Of a stretch of 64,000 nucleotides of DNA, positions 31,256-43,254 are shown piece after piece (positions within the stretch are counted from its first letter, which is position 1; each line of letters opens with the position of its first letter). Made by a program: the position numbers and the translations under genes. Source of the stretch: Circinella minor (taxonomy: Eukaryota > Mucoromycota > Mucoromycetes > Mucorales > Lichtheimiaceae); NCBI GenBank assembly GCA_016758965.1, contig JAEPRB010000061.1:62001-126000 (forward strand). The letters run 5' to 3'. Below the pieces are notes generated by a model, which searched no databases, had not been told where the DNA came from, and was given only the letters and a program-made list of their open reading frames with translations.

Positions 31256-34200
31256 ATGGAAACGACCGACGCATCACAACAGCAACAACAACCTGCTGCT
31301 ACTACTTCTTTGGATAGTCTTCCACCATCCGCTAAGCTTGCACTTTTGCATGCTCAACAAGCCAACAATAACGCGCTCGACGCGAATGAACCTGCTGTTC
31401 CAAGTGCTGAAGATCCAGTCGTTGTTAACAACGCTGCTTTTGCCGAACCCATCATTGCTGGTGATGTTCCCATGCCTATTGGTCATCACCCTCAACAACA
31501 AAAAAAGAAGGAAGTTTCCACAAAGAGAAATAATGAAAAACTTGATTTAGCTTCTGAATCAGCATTCCCTTCATTGTCATCCTCAGGAACAAACAATCGA
31601 CCTCCAGCTTTGTCTGCCTGGTCATCATCAGGTGCATCGCGTGTCAAGGCATCGCAACCCATGGCTCGTGCTGCATCATCCCCACGCGCTACTTCTAGGG
31701 CCAATAGTAGTTCAAGTACCGCAACACCTATTACAGATATGCTCGAGTTGCCAGCAAATCAACAAATTGCTAATATGCCAAGTAAACCATTGGGTTTCAA
31801 GAGTAGTGCTGATGTGATCCAACAAGTGATGAACAAGACTGGAACAAATATTATTGCTTCAACAAATCGATCTGGTACTACCACATTTTTGATTCAAGGT
31901 TCACCTGTTGATGTTGCCAAAGCAAAGCGTGAATTGGTTGCTGGTCTTGTTGTCAAGGTAACATAAATTAGTTTTTATAAGTAAAAAAAAAACAGTTTGT
32001 ATATTATATAGGGTTTAATTAATCATAAATATATATATATATATATGTGGGGGGTGGATTTTATTAGCGTACAGTGGAAATTGCTGTTCCCGCTATCACT
32101 CGTCGATTTATCATTGGAACCAAGGGTAAAAACTTGCAACAAATTGAAAGTAAATCTGGTGTTCGTATCAATTTCCCACCTCGTTCTAAGGAAGAAGATG
32201 ATGTTGAATTGGGTGAAGACGAAAAAGTGAATGTAACCCTTGTAGGTGATGCTACTGGTATTGCAATTGCAAAGGCTGAAATTGATAAGATTGTCGGCGA
32301 AAAGGTAAAGAAAATAGTTAGATGAAGAAGAGAGAGAGCGAGAGAGAGAGGGGAGAAGAAACAAGGGGAGCTTTCGATGTGCTAAAAAGAGGGGAGAAAC
32401 CCAGGGGGGGGACAGGAGAAGGAAAGAAAGTGAGATAGAGAGCCAGAAAAAAAAACTGAGGCTTAAAAACAGAACTTGAAAGGTTATCGAAGACACTAAC
32501 TAATTATGATAATGGTAATATAAAAAATAAAATAAATCAGACTGCCAAGCAAACTATCAAGATTGATAACATCGATAGTAAATATTATTTACATTTAGCT
32601 GGACCTCATAACCAAGCTATTAAGGGTTTGGAACAAGAATTTAATGTAAAGATTCAAATGCCTCCTCTTGTTGGTGAGGAAGAAAGTGCACCCATTATTG
32701 TTTCGGGTGACAAGGAAAAGGTACAAACTGTTAAGCAAGCTTTGGAGGAACGATATGCACAACTTCAAAACAAGTGTCGAACAGCTGCTATTGGTATTCC
32801 CAAGCGTCAACACAAGTATTTGGCTGGTAAAGATGGTGTAACCCTTGTGGAAATTTTGGAAGAGTCGGGTAAGTTTTTTTATTTTTTATTTTTTATTTTT
32901 GATATGAATGTTATATATATATATATATATATATTTGGAAGTGGGGGGGGGTTGGGGTTGGGGAAAACTATATGGTATAGTTATCTATATGAATAGTGAC
33001 TTAAATATTTGTTTATATTCAATTAGGTTGTACCATTGAATTGCCCCCATTGGAAGATCCTTCTGAAGATATCACAATCCGTGGTCCCGATGAACGATTG
33101 ATTGAAGGTTTATCATTGGTCATGGCCAAGGCGCGTGCCGTTCATGTGAATGTTCTCGATTTAGCCGACATGCACAAGAATGCTTCAAACCCATTAGAAC
33201 ATGGCAAGACTATGCTTAAATATTTGCGTAGCCGTGGTAAATTTACTAAAATTGAAGCCGAACATAATGTTCAAGTAGGTGTCCCTACCAACTTTGCTAC
33301 ATTAAGCAAATCTGTCCCTGTTGAATTTGTTAGCAAAGAACAAAATGATGCCATGGAAGGATATAAGGCTGGATATGAAGCATGCCGTGCTTTGACCCCT
33401 GAATTGTTCAGTACGGTCGATATCGAACCTCATTTGCATCGTCATATTGCTGTACGCCACGCTCGTCAGTTGCAACGCATCAAGTCGCGCCACGCTGTCG
33501 AAATTTTCATTCCTGACGAAAAGGAAGAAGGTGGTGAAATTGCCACAATTTCTATTGTATATGAAGGCAAGGAACCTGAAACAGCCAAGGAAGCTCTTGA
33601 AGCAGCTATTAATGATATCAAAAAAATTGCTGCTGATTCATCCGATTTTGTCAGCAAAACGCTTACTATTCCTGCTGAATACCATTCAACAATTTCTGGT
33701 CCTAACGGTACTACCTTGAATGCCATTATTGGTGGATCAGATTCTGCTGTCGCCGTGCGATTTGGTTCCGCCGATAATGCCAATGCAGTCAATGTACGAG
33801 GTCCCGCTGACGAAGTTAATAAGGCTATTAGTGAAATTAACAAAGTATATGATGCTGCCAAACATAAAGAATTTGTCAGCTCTTATAGTACCAACTTTAC
33901 TATCCCAGCTGCTTATTCAGCACATGTTATTGGTAAGGCTGGTGGTAATATCAATAAACTCAAGGAAGAATTGGGTGTTAAGATTGATATTTCGGATGTT
34001 GCAGCCAATGGTGATGGTGATTTCAAGACAAGCAGCAGTAAAAAGAACAAGCATTTGCAACAAAAGGTTAATGTTGTTATCCAAGGTATTCAAACTAACG
34101 TTGAAGCTGCTAAAAACCGTATCCTTGTCTTGGTTGAAGAATTAGCAGATCAAATTACTTTGAATTTGAATGTACCCCGTGAATTCCATCGACATCTTAT

Positions 34201-34474
34201 TGGACCTAATGGTCGATATGTTCGTAAACTCGAAGACAAGTATAATGTTTATGTTAAGTTCCCTAAGACTGCCAATGGCACTGCATCACCCTCTGACGAA
34301 AATACCATTACCATCCGTGGACGCAAGAAGGACGCTTCATCAGCTAAGGAAGAACTTCAAGAGTTGTATGAATATGAAAATGATGAACAAAAGAAACGGA
34401 AAGAACGTGAAGCAGCACATGAACAACGTAAAAAACAACAACAGGAAAAGCAACAAGCAGCACAAAGTTCTTAG
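31256..34474 (+). CDS. vigilin / Scp160-like multi-KH RNA-binding protein
   Basis: Exons 31256-31957, 32068-32304, 32541-32868 and 33027-34474 give 904 residues. The first 170 residues are low-complexity (Gln, Ala, Ser) and disordered. Then follow about eight KH domains. The best have intact GxxG loops: IIGTKGKNLQQI in exon 2, VIGKAGGNINKL and LIGPNGRYVRKL near the C-terminus. Others have degenerate loops (LAGPHNQAI, LAGKDGVTL, ISGPNGTTL), as is normal for vigilins. The C-terminus is a charged Lys/Glu/Gln helix. Vigilins bind mRNAs and polysomes at the endoplasmic reticulum and influence translation and heterochromatin. This one is shorter than the 14-KH yeast and animal proteins (about 1220-1270 residues). 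All three introns contain G-runs on the sense strand. Confidence 0.92.
32943..32963 (+). other. intronic G-quadruplex-like motif (third vigilin intron)
   Basis: G9-TT-G4-TT-G4 on the coding strand inside the 158-nt third intron, in otherwise A/T-rich sequence. The motif satisfies the usual pattern of four G-runs of three or more with short loops, since the nine-G run can supply two of them. Confidence 0.6.
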
Positions 34475-34902
34475 AAAAAAAAAACCCCCCATTTTGTAAT
34501 TTCCTTCCCTCTCTTTGTTTTTTATCTTTCAGTATTTCCCCCATTCCATTGAACTCTTCTTTTCTCTTATCACAACAACTACAAATACACAACACACGCA
34601 CAATCACACACATTTATTTTCATATATATATATATATACTATATAAAAAAAAAAACAAAATATTTCCTTTTTAGGCCTCGAGATTTGTTTTAATATTTTG
34701 TATGAATTCAGCGGAAAATGATTTTTCCACCGAATGGAATCGTTGAATGATGGTATCATAGCAATATTTTTCTCTGATTTGATAAGGCGGGGTAGAACAA
34801 AAAAAGTTATTAGATTAAATTTGTCATCTTTTCCCTTTATTTTTTTTTTTTTTTAACTTATTCCCAAAACATAAAAAACACACTGCATAACATAATATCG
34901 TA
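34475..34902. other. spacer between vigilin and serine O-acetyltransferase genes
   Basis: About 430 bases. It holds the vigilin 3' untranslated region (CA-rich, then a (TA)n tract at 34622-34640) and the T-rich upstream region of the next gene. Nothing else is seen. Confidence 0.5.
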
Positions 34903-36595
34903 ATGACCTTACCTCGACATTTACTACGTTTTCGTTCACCTTTTTTAAAAACACGATGGTCTATAGCTTCACGAAGTATGCGTGTTGCTTATCAACATAC
35001 TTCAGCCACATGTGTACCAGCAACCAATAATAAACATATTTCAACGTCTACTACTACTTCTTCTAATCCTCCAATGTCATTTCCGTGTGTTGACAAACTT
35101 GCCTCACGTACTGTTGAACTAGACGACAATGGTCCAGAACCTAGTTACGATCGCGTTGTCACAGGCTATGAAACTTTTAAATACCCTAAGCCATTCCTTC
35201 TTGATCACGGTGGCATTTTACCCAAAGTCGACATTGCTTATGAAACGTGGGGAAAATTGAATGCGAAACGTGATAATGCTATTTTAATTCATACGGGTCT
35301 TTCTGCTTCTTCTCATGCCAAATCGCATGCCAAAAATACAAAGCCTGGATGGTGGGAAGAATTTATCGGCCCTGGACGTTATTTGGATACCAACAAATTC
35401 TTTGTAATTTGTACAAACGTTATTGGTGGTTGTTATGGATCAACAGGTCCTTCTTCTATTGACCCAGCAGATGGTGAACGATATGCTACACGATTCCCGA
35501 TAATTACTGTTTTTGATATGGTGCGCGCACAATTCTTATTATTGGATAATATGGGTATTGAAAAATTACATGCTAGTGTTGGAAGTAGTATGGGTGGTAT
35601 GCAATCTATGGCGGCTGCTTCTTTATTCCCAGACCGTGTTAAACGATTAATTAGTATTTCTGCTTGTGCACGATCACATCCTTATTCCATTGCTTTAAGA
35701 CATACTCAACGTCAAGGTAATTTTTTTTTTAAAAAAAAGGGTTTTAATATTAATATTATGAAGGAGAAAGGTGTTACAAACAATTTTTTTTCTGTGGTAT
35801 ATTGTGGGAAAAAATTCTTTTGATAATATAACTAAAAAAAAAAAAAAAAAAAACCCAACAGTATTGATGGCAGATCCTAATTGGAACAAGGGCTTTTATT
35901 ATGATGGTGTTCCCCCGCATGTGGGAATGAAACTTTCTCGTGAAATTGCAACTATCAGTTACCGATCAGGCCCTGAATGGGAACTCCGGTTTGGTCGTAA
36001 ACGAGCCCAAGAAAATCAAACACCTGCACTATGTCCTGACTTTTTAATTGAAACTTATCTGGATCACCAAGGTGAACGGTTCTGTCTTCAGTATGATGCT
36101 AACTCCTTATTATACATTTCCAAGGCCATGGATATTTTTGATATGTCTAAATCAGCTACCGATATATTAAAAGAACAACGACGACGTAATCTTCCAAAGA
36201 TTGAAAATATTTTAAATGAAAAACAAACTTTTGCTGAAGTGGTGGGTGATCAATCTGCTTTGGAAATGCATGCAACAAGTGCTCCTACGTCTGGTTCTCA
36301 TAATAATGATAAGAAACGTCCTACATTGACTACGTTGTCAGAAACGGATCCAGCTGTTCAAGATCTTATTGATGGTGTTAAAAATATCAAGATGCCTACT
36401 TTGATTCTTGGTGCTCAATCAGATATTCTTTTCCCTGTATGGCAGCAAAAGGAGATCGCTGAATGTCTTCGCGTGGCTGGTAACAAGCGTGTAACATATT
36501 ATGAATTGGATGGCATGTTTGGTCATGATACTTTCTTAATTGATCGTGTTAGTGTAGGAGGAGCCATCAAAGGTCATTTAGAGTTATTAGATTAG
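34903..36595 (+). CDS. MetX-type serine O-acetyltransferase (cysA/cys2-like), probably mitochondrial
   Basis: Two exons (34903-35716 and 35862-36595) give 515 residues. The protein is an alpha/beta-hydrolase acyltransferase of the MetX family. Oxyanion and substrate loops read [24 protein letters not shown] and [16 protein letters not shown], a combination typical of the fungal serine acetyltransferases, not of homoserine acetyltransferase MET2. Nucleophile Ser is in VGSSMGGMQ, Asp in GAQSDILFP, and His in MFGHDTFL. It should make O-acetylserine from serine and acetyl-CoA for cysteine synthesis. The first 50 residues are rich in Arg, Ser and Thr with almost no acidic residues, like a mitochondrial presequence. 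A Ser/Asn-rich insertion (about residues 415-445) precedes the Asp. The intron has a T10A8 palindrome and a 20-A run. Homoserine specificity cannot be fully excluded. Confidence 0.85.
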
Positions 36596-36797
36596 TTGTA
36601 CAAACACAAAAAACACCTTATTACTTTTTACATAAAAACACGCACACACAATAATAATAATAAATCCATTCTCTCTCTCTCCCCTCCAGTAACAAAAATA
36701 AAAATAAAAACTACATTGTAAATTATATAAAATAAAAATAGATGTAAAATATAATATGAACACAACACAACCGCACAAGGCTTCTTTTTTTTTTTGT

Positions 36798-37667
36798 TTA
36801 TTTGAGAGGAACAAATCGAGAAGAGTGGGTGGCACCAATACCAGGACGACCGTGACGAACGGGCTTGTAAGAGATGCTATATTATTAAATGAAAAAAAAA
36901 ATTTCCCCAATCAGTAAAAAAAAAAAAAAAAACTCTTCTCTATATCTTTTTATCTGTATATATACAAGAATAATAATAATTAAAAAAACTTACGAGAATT
37001 CACCAAGGTAGTGACCAACCATTTCAGCACGGATATCGACTTGGTTAAAGACCTTGCCGTTGTAAACACCGACGACAGAACCAATCATTTCGGGAACAAT
37101 GATCATGTCACGAAGATGAGTCTTAACGACAGCAGGCTTTTCATCAGAAGCAGCTTCCTTCTTTGCCTTGCGAAGCTTCTTGATAAGACCCATGGGCTTA
37201 CGCTTCAAACCACGTTGGAAACGTCTGCGAGCACGGGCATGGACCAATTCCATGAATTGTTCGGACGACAAGTCCAAAAGTTGGTCGAGGTCGACGCCAC
37301 GGTAGGTAAACTTACGGAAAGTTCTCTTTCTCGAGGTCTGTTGTTCAGCCTATTATATGTTTTCGTTTCGTATAATAATAATAATAATAATAATTAAAAT
37401 TAATATAATGTGTTATTGATAATTCATTTTCGATTCCAAATGAGAATGAATGTATAAAATTATATATTTTATAAAATGTATATATTATTATATCCATATT
37501 AAAAAAAATATATAAAATTAAATCCATTCATATATATTCATCCATCCATGTCGTTTTAATATCCATCTATTCGTCTTTTCGTATGTATGGATATTTATAT
37601 TCCTTTTCTCTTTTTTTTCTCTCCCCCTTTTTCATCCATCCATTTCATTTATATGATTACATACCAT
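36798..37667 (-). CDS. 40S ribosomal protein S15 (uS19)
   Basis: Component of the small subunit head near the decoding centre and A-site finger. Exons 37349-36994 and 36876-36798 encode [20 protein letters not shown] onwards, through [22 protein letters not shown] and [20 protein letters not shown], to SSRFVPLK. Neither contains a suitable start. An upstream ATG at 37667-37665 is followed at once by GTATGT, and joining it gives M-AEQQ and exactly 145 residues, the normal eukaryotic length. The first exon thus carries only the start codon, and the 315-nt intron is by far the longest of this gene. Initiator-codon introns are frequent in ribosomal protein genes. Convergent with the serine acetyltransferase gene. 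Confidence 0.93.
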
Positions 37668-40600
37668 ATTGGATTAGGAAGGGAGATATGATCGGTACAG
37701 CTTCCAAGAGGGCATTAAACTTCGATTCAGCCAATGAATCAGCGCCCCCGCCAGTCGGTGTTTTTTTTTTTTTTTTTTTTACTTTTGATAAATCCTACTT
37801 ATTGAAAATGAATAGTTGTATATCGTTGAGATTTTATTATATTTTGCTTATCAAGAGTTTATTATCTATAAAGTTATCATATATATTCATCACTTGGAAC
37901 GTATGTAATTGTAATAAAACCTGTTGAATCATAACTATTATTCAAACCTCATTTTGATATGTTTTATTTGCTGTCATACAGATAACACTATGGAAGACCT
38001 CCTTTGAAAAAGCCATTTCTTTCTTCAACACTATTTTAATGTATCTTTCTTTTCTTGTTATAAAAAAATTAATTCATACTTGGGTAATAATAGTAGTAAT
38101 AAACTATATATATTATATTATTTCGAACGTTGAGTTCCTGTTAATTGAACGTTATAGCCTTTAAGCATTTATTATAATGTAATAGTTCTCTTATTACTAT
38201 AGTCTATATATATCAACAAATATTAATAGATCAATATATATGTCTAAGTCTGAATAGATAAAAGAGAGTACCAAAAAAAAAAAACTTGTACTTAATAAGT
38301 GATAAATATACAGTTCTTCTATTGTTATTTATTTTTGTAAACAAATATAAAATACATTAGATGCCAAAAATGGTTAAAAAAATGAGATATTTGAGTAAAT
38401 AACCTTATCAATACTTACCAAAAAAAAAAAAAAAATACTATCGTGTTCAATATATAACTAATCTACAAATTAAAATGTGAATCCAGCTTTTAAATTTTAT
38501 CAATGAACTTTTTAGGTTGTCAATCAAAAAATAATGTGACATTGCATGCACCCCAATTCTAGTCTTGTGTATCCACTCATATAAGCACATGAATCACTTC
38601 AATAATGTAAACCTTTCCATCAATATATTGAAAACATTAATGAACGGAATGTTTCTTCTAATAAAGCCATAGGAATGATAAGGGGGAAATAAAGATCAGT
38701 ATTATCAGAAACAAACACTTTTTATTTCGAGAAATATCGTTTTATGTAAATGTTGAATATACTATTACTGTTCTTACAATAATTAGAGATATTTAATTTA
38801 TACGTACGTAATTATAAAGTTCAAATATATAAAGGTATATTCGTTCATAAGGTAAAGGATTGGATGGGCTATTATAATTGTGCATGACACGAAAACTAAA
38901 ATTTTCCATAAATTCGATATCTTTTAAAATTTTACAGATGAATTTATCATGTTAAAGAAAAATGTCACTTTTAATATTTAACTTCTTCTTCTGAATGTAT
39001 TTTCGAGTATTACGATTTATTAGGATCTCTACTGCTTGTTCAAGTCAAAATGACTAGACTACTGATATCATCGATCATGTTGTCATCACTGCTTCTTTCT
39101 GATATCTAATGTACGACTAAGTTTAATATAACTAATGATAATATTAAGATGAATGCATCATTTTCTGATATTTTATGTATCAATGATATGGTATCAACAA
39201 GTGTCACGTATTACCCAATAAATTTTATTGGGTTCTAAAATGGTGATTTCTTCATGTTAATTAAAGGTAGTTTTTTTTTTTTCATGCTTATCTACTAATT
39301 AGCGTAAAGACAAGATGACTGCTATATATATTTTTAATTAGATATTCAAAGTAAATGACAACAAGAAAAATAGAGCAGGTGTAGCAATCCAAAAAATATG
39401 TGTACATTTATTTCATGTTAAACTTACCCATATACTGTAGTAGATGAAGTAACCTCTTAATAAAGGATGAATTATTTGCATATATATTTGAGAAAGGAAG
39501 TAACAATATAAACTACTTTGCTTAGTACTTAAATATAAAGCATTGATTCTTTCACACACAATCATAAGAAAACAATAATAATATGGAGGACCTCATTTCG
39601 GTCAACACCTTTATTTCACAAGAAGCACCTCAAATTATAAGATATAGTATTCTATTACGTAAAGATTAAAGTTTTAGAAAATCTATTCCAAAAAGTTTAT
39701 ATATAAGAATGAGGCTTTTCAAAATGTTTGCCAGACGTACCCAGGAGCATCAGAAACAACTTGATAAAAATATAAAGACTATATGATATTATCACCTAAT
39801 ATTTTCAAAACAAAATCTTAATACAGCAATGATTCTATTGCAGATATTTATTACTAAGCAACCAAAATGTCACCACTTTTTTTTTTTGCCTCACTCAGTT
39901 ATCTTTACTGGTGGATTTAAACCAATAATGAAAACTCTAGGGTTATATATTAAAGTTGTTCTCATCCTTCTCTTATTATTTATCATTAGAAATAACTTAC
40001 CAAAAAAAAAAAAAAAATTACAATATAATTTCAGTTGTAATGTGTGATGTACTCTCTGTAATAAAGTACAATAAGTTAAAGAAAAAAGGAAAAATTATGA
40101 TTCCCCAGTTCAAATGTGTAACAATTTAAGCTCGATTAAGAAAAGATCATGAAAGTGAGGGGGGGAAAAAAAGAAAAAATGTAACATTAAAGTGCTACGA
40201 GACAACTGCTATAAATGGTTGTTATGATCCTGTTTATTTACCTCATTTTCTTGCAACCCTGGGAGTTATTATCAATTTTTTTTTTTTTTTAAAAAAAAGA
40301 TTCATTTATCATTGTTAACAATAAGATAATAATTACTAAATAGTTTGTTTGTTTGTTCGTGTTTTTTTATTTATTAAAAAAAAAGAGAGACAGTAAGTAG
40401 ACTTTATAGTTCCCTCAAGATTATAAATGATTAACTATGTAACCCAAGAAACAGACCGAAAAAAAAAAAAGGTGTATCATAATAATGTATCACACAGTTA
40501 TAAAAATAAAGATCCATCTTTATACCCACAAAACACATTAATGTTTATTGTTTATTGTAATAATAATAATAATAATAAAAAAAAAAATCGTTTCCCTTTT

Positions 40601-40908
40601 TTTTCTTTTTCTCCCCCTCCCTCCCACCATTTTTATTGTTATAGAAGAAAAGAGTGTCATATAAGTTATGATAGTTATTACCCAAGTTAAAAAAAAAAAA
40701 AAACTTTATCCCAAAAGCCTTTATATATATATTTTCAGTCACGAGTGAGTGTCGGCTGTTCAAGTAATAAAAAAAAAAAAAAAAAGGGCGTCGTACTTTA
40801 TTTTTGTATGCTGTAAAAAATTATTATCCACATATTACACATAATTTTTTTTTTTTTAAACCTCTTTGTTTCTTTCCTTTCTTTTCTCCATTCTTCTTCA
40901 ATAGATCG
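37668..40908. other. long intergenic region, no gene seen
   Basis: About 3.2 kb between the divergent RPS15 and Cdc20 genes. The RPS15-proximal part (37670-37780) is less A/T-rich, holds ATTGG/CCAAT-type boxes on the proper strand and a T20 run, and is the likely RPS15 promoter. The rest is unique A/T sequence with homopolymers, a T15A8 palindrome at 40276-40298 and an AAT repeat at 40558-40576. No coding, tRNA or snRNA feature recognised. Confidence 0.5.
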
Positions 40909-42931
40909 ATGCCAAAACAAAGTTCACTCGAGGGACCTAATGAGGGAACTTCCACTCAAAAACGATCTACCATGGTGAATGGTAGACTACCTTTTAAACC
41001 TATTAACGCGGCATCACCCAAACCTTCTTCTTCTTCTTCTTCGACGCGTCCATTATTAACGTCGTTAGGTTCATCCATTGGAAATAAACAACAAAAAGAA
41101 CAACGAAATCCTTTAAAAACACACATACGAACGGGTATTAAAAAAGCCAAATCAAGTTCAGCAACATTACAACAACAAAGTCTTTATAGTACTTTACGTG
41201 CACGTACTATTAAAACAACAACAACAACAACGGAACATGAAAAAGATATTCATATAAAAAAAAATTCAACGACACATACACCTTCGTCATCACAAGATAC
41301 ACTGGCCCATGGTAAAAAAACAACAGATCCACCTTCATTACTTAGACGATCGCTTTCTATTAATCAAGACTATTATGATAAAATTGGTCGTGGTTGGCTT
41401 AAACAACCGACTCAACAACAAAAACCAAAGACCAAGGAAATTTCACAGGTAAAAAAAAAAAAATCGGAATTAGAGAGTAAAGAGTTCGCAGGAAATGAGA
41501 GAGAAAATTTACCGAAATAATTATATGTTTCCATATGAAATATCAAAAAAATTTTTTTTTTAGTATGATCGACATATACCTAATCATAATGGTATGGCAT
41601 CACTCAATTATCATTTTTCTAAAAATTCTAAAGAAACATCACAATATTTGGAACATGGTGCACAAACCTATCGTGAACATATTGCAGAAGTGGTAGGTGT
41701 GACACCTAATCAACGTATTCTTAGCTTTGGTCCTGAACCTCCATCAGGAGATAAACATAATCCTTCTTCCTCTACATCTTCCTCTACCTCTTCTTCTCTG
41801 AACAACAATCATACCAAGAATTTAAAAAATAAAAAAAAAACAACAACAACAACAACAACCCATTCAACTGTTATTCCACCTTCACGTCGTATTCTTACAG
41901 CCGCTGAAAAAATTCTCGATGCACCTTATATGGCAGATGATTTTTATTTGAATTTACTCGATTGGTCAAGTCAAAATGTAGTTGCTGTAGCTTTAGATAA
42001 ATCCATTTATCTTTGGAATGCAGATTATGGTACCATTAAAATGCTTGATTATCAAAGTGAAGAATCGATTACATCTTTAGGATGGGAAACCCATGGTCAA
42101 TTTCTTGCTGTGGGTACAGATTCAGGTGATACACAAATTTGGGATGTAGAAGCAAATACAAAACTTCGATCGATGCGTGGTCATCAAGGACGTGTAGGTG
42201 TTCTTTCATGGAATAAATATACAGTTTCTTCAGGTGCTCGTGATGGTAGTATTTGGCATCATGATGTACGTGCTGCCAATTTTAAACAAGCAGAATTGAT
42301 GGGTCATGTAGATGAAGTATGTGGTTTAGAATGGCGTTCGGATGGTGGTATGTTAGCCAGTGGTGGTAATGATAATGTGGTTCATCTTTGGGATGCACGT
42401 TCAACAAAACCTAAATTTACTAAAACAAATCATTCGGGTGCTGTCAAGGTAAAATAATTATAAATAATCATCATTTTATATAATTATGTATCATCTAATT
42501 TTTTTTTTATAAAAAAAAAGGCAATTGCTTGGTGTCCTTGGGAAATGAATTTAGTTGCTACAGGTGGTGGTAGAGAAGATACACATATTCATTTCTGGAA
42601 CTCTTCTCATGGTGGTAAAGTGAAAAGTGTCTATACAGGTTCTCAAGTGACTTCACTCTTATGGTCAAGGCATCATAAAGAAATTGTATCTACTCACGGA
42701 TATCCAAAAAATCAATTAAGTGTATGGGGTTATCCAGCATTAAATAGAATTGTTGATATTCCAGGTCATGATTCAAGAATCTTACATTCAGCTTTAAGTC
42801 CAGATGGTCAAGTCGTAGCTACTGCTGCTGCTGATGAAAATCTTAAATTCTGGCGTATCTTTGAACATGATGGAAAGGAATTAGTTAGTAAAGATCGACT
42901 TCTTATGCGACGAAGTAATAGTCTTCGATAA
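40909..42931 (+). CDS. Cdc20 / Slp1, APC/C activator
   Basis: Binds and activates the anaphase-promoting complex and recruits securin and cyclins. Exons 40909-41448, 41564-42448 and 42521-42931 give 611 residues. The N-terminal 180 residues are Ser/Thr/Gln-rich and basic. Exon 2 opens with the C-box, here DRHIP (consensus DR-F/Y-IP), then SLNYHFSK, a KILDAP-type motif (AAEKILDAPYMADDFY) and seven WD40 repeats (SIYLWNADYG, DTQIWDVE, SIWHHDVRAA, VVHLWDARS, IHFWNSS, LSVWGYP, LKFWRIF). KILDAP and the first blade distinguish Cdc20 from Cdh1. The C-terminus ends Leu-Arg, close to the Ile-Arg tail used for APC/C docking. The chosen ATG is the first after a TTCAATAG that may be the end of a leader intron. 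Confidence 0.92.
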
Positions 42932-43034
42932 AAAAACAAACAAACAAAAAAAAAACCATACTATAAATATATATAAATATAAAAATCATTTAGTAATTTC
43001 ATAAACCAATTTATTTTTTACATATTCACATCAC

Positions 43035-43074
<40 letters not shown>

Positions 43075-43254
43075 TATTATTTGTTTATTATTTGTTTATT
43101 ATTACATTATTATTACATTATTATTATTATTATTATTATTTTTACAAATATATTCATGCCCTTTTTTTTTTTAAAGCTAGTTAATAAGAAATGAATATAT
43201 ATATATATATATATATATGAAAAAAGAAAGAAAGAAATAGTATGAAAAAAAAAT
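42932..43254. other. convergent 3' spacer
   Basis: About 320 bases between the stop codons of Cdc20 and the C2H2 gene. Two (TA)n tracts (43040-43070 and 43195-43218) and AAT/TTA repeats make up most of it. No gene seen. Confidence 0.6.

Noticed and set aside
32023..32496. 157-codon minus-strand frame
   Set aside because: It is antisense to vigilin exon 2 and to the purine-rich second intron. Its Ser/Leu/Phe composition is the complement of GA repeats.
32943..32963. Interstitial telomere repeat (TTGGGG-like)
   Set aside because: Only two short units are present inside an intron. Fungal telomere repeats are normally TTAGGG-type, so it is better described as a G-run motif.
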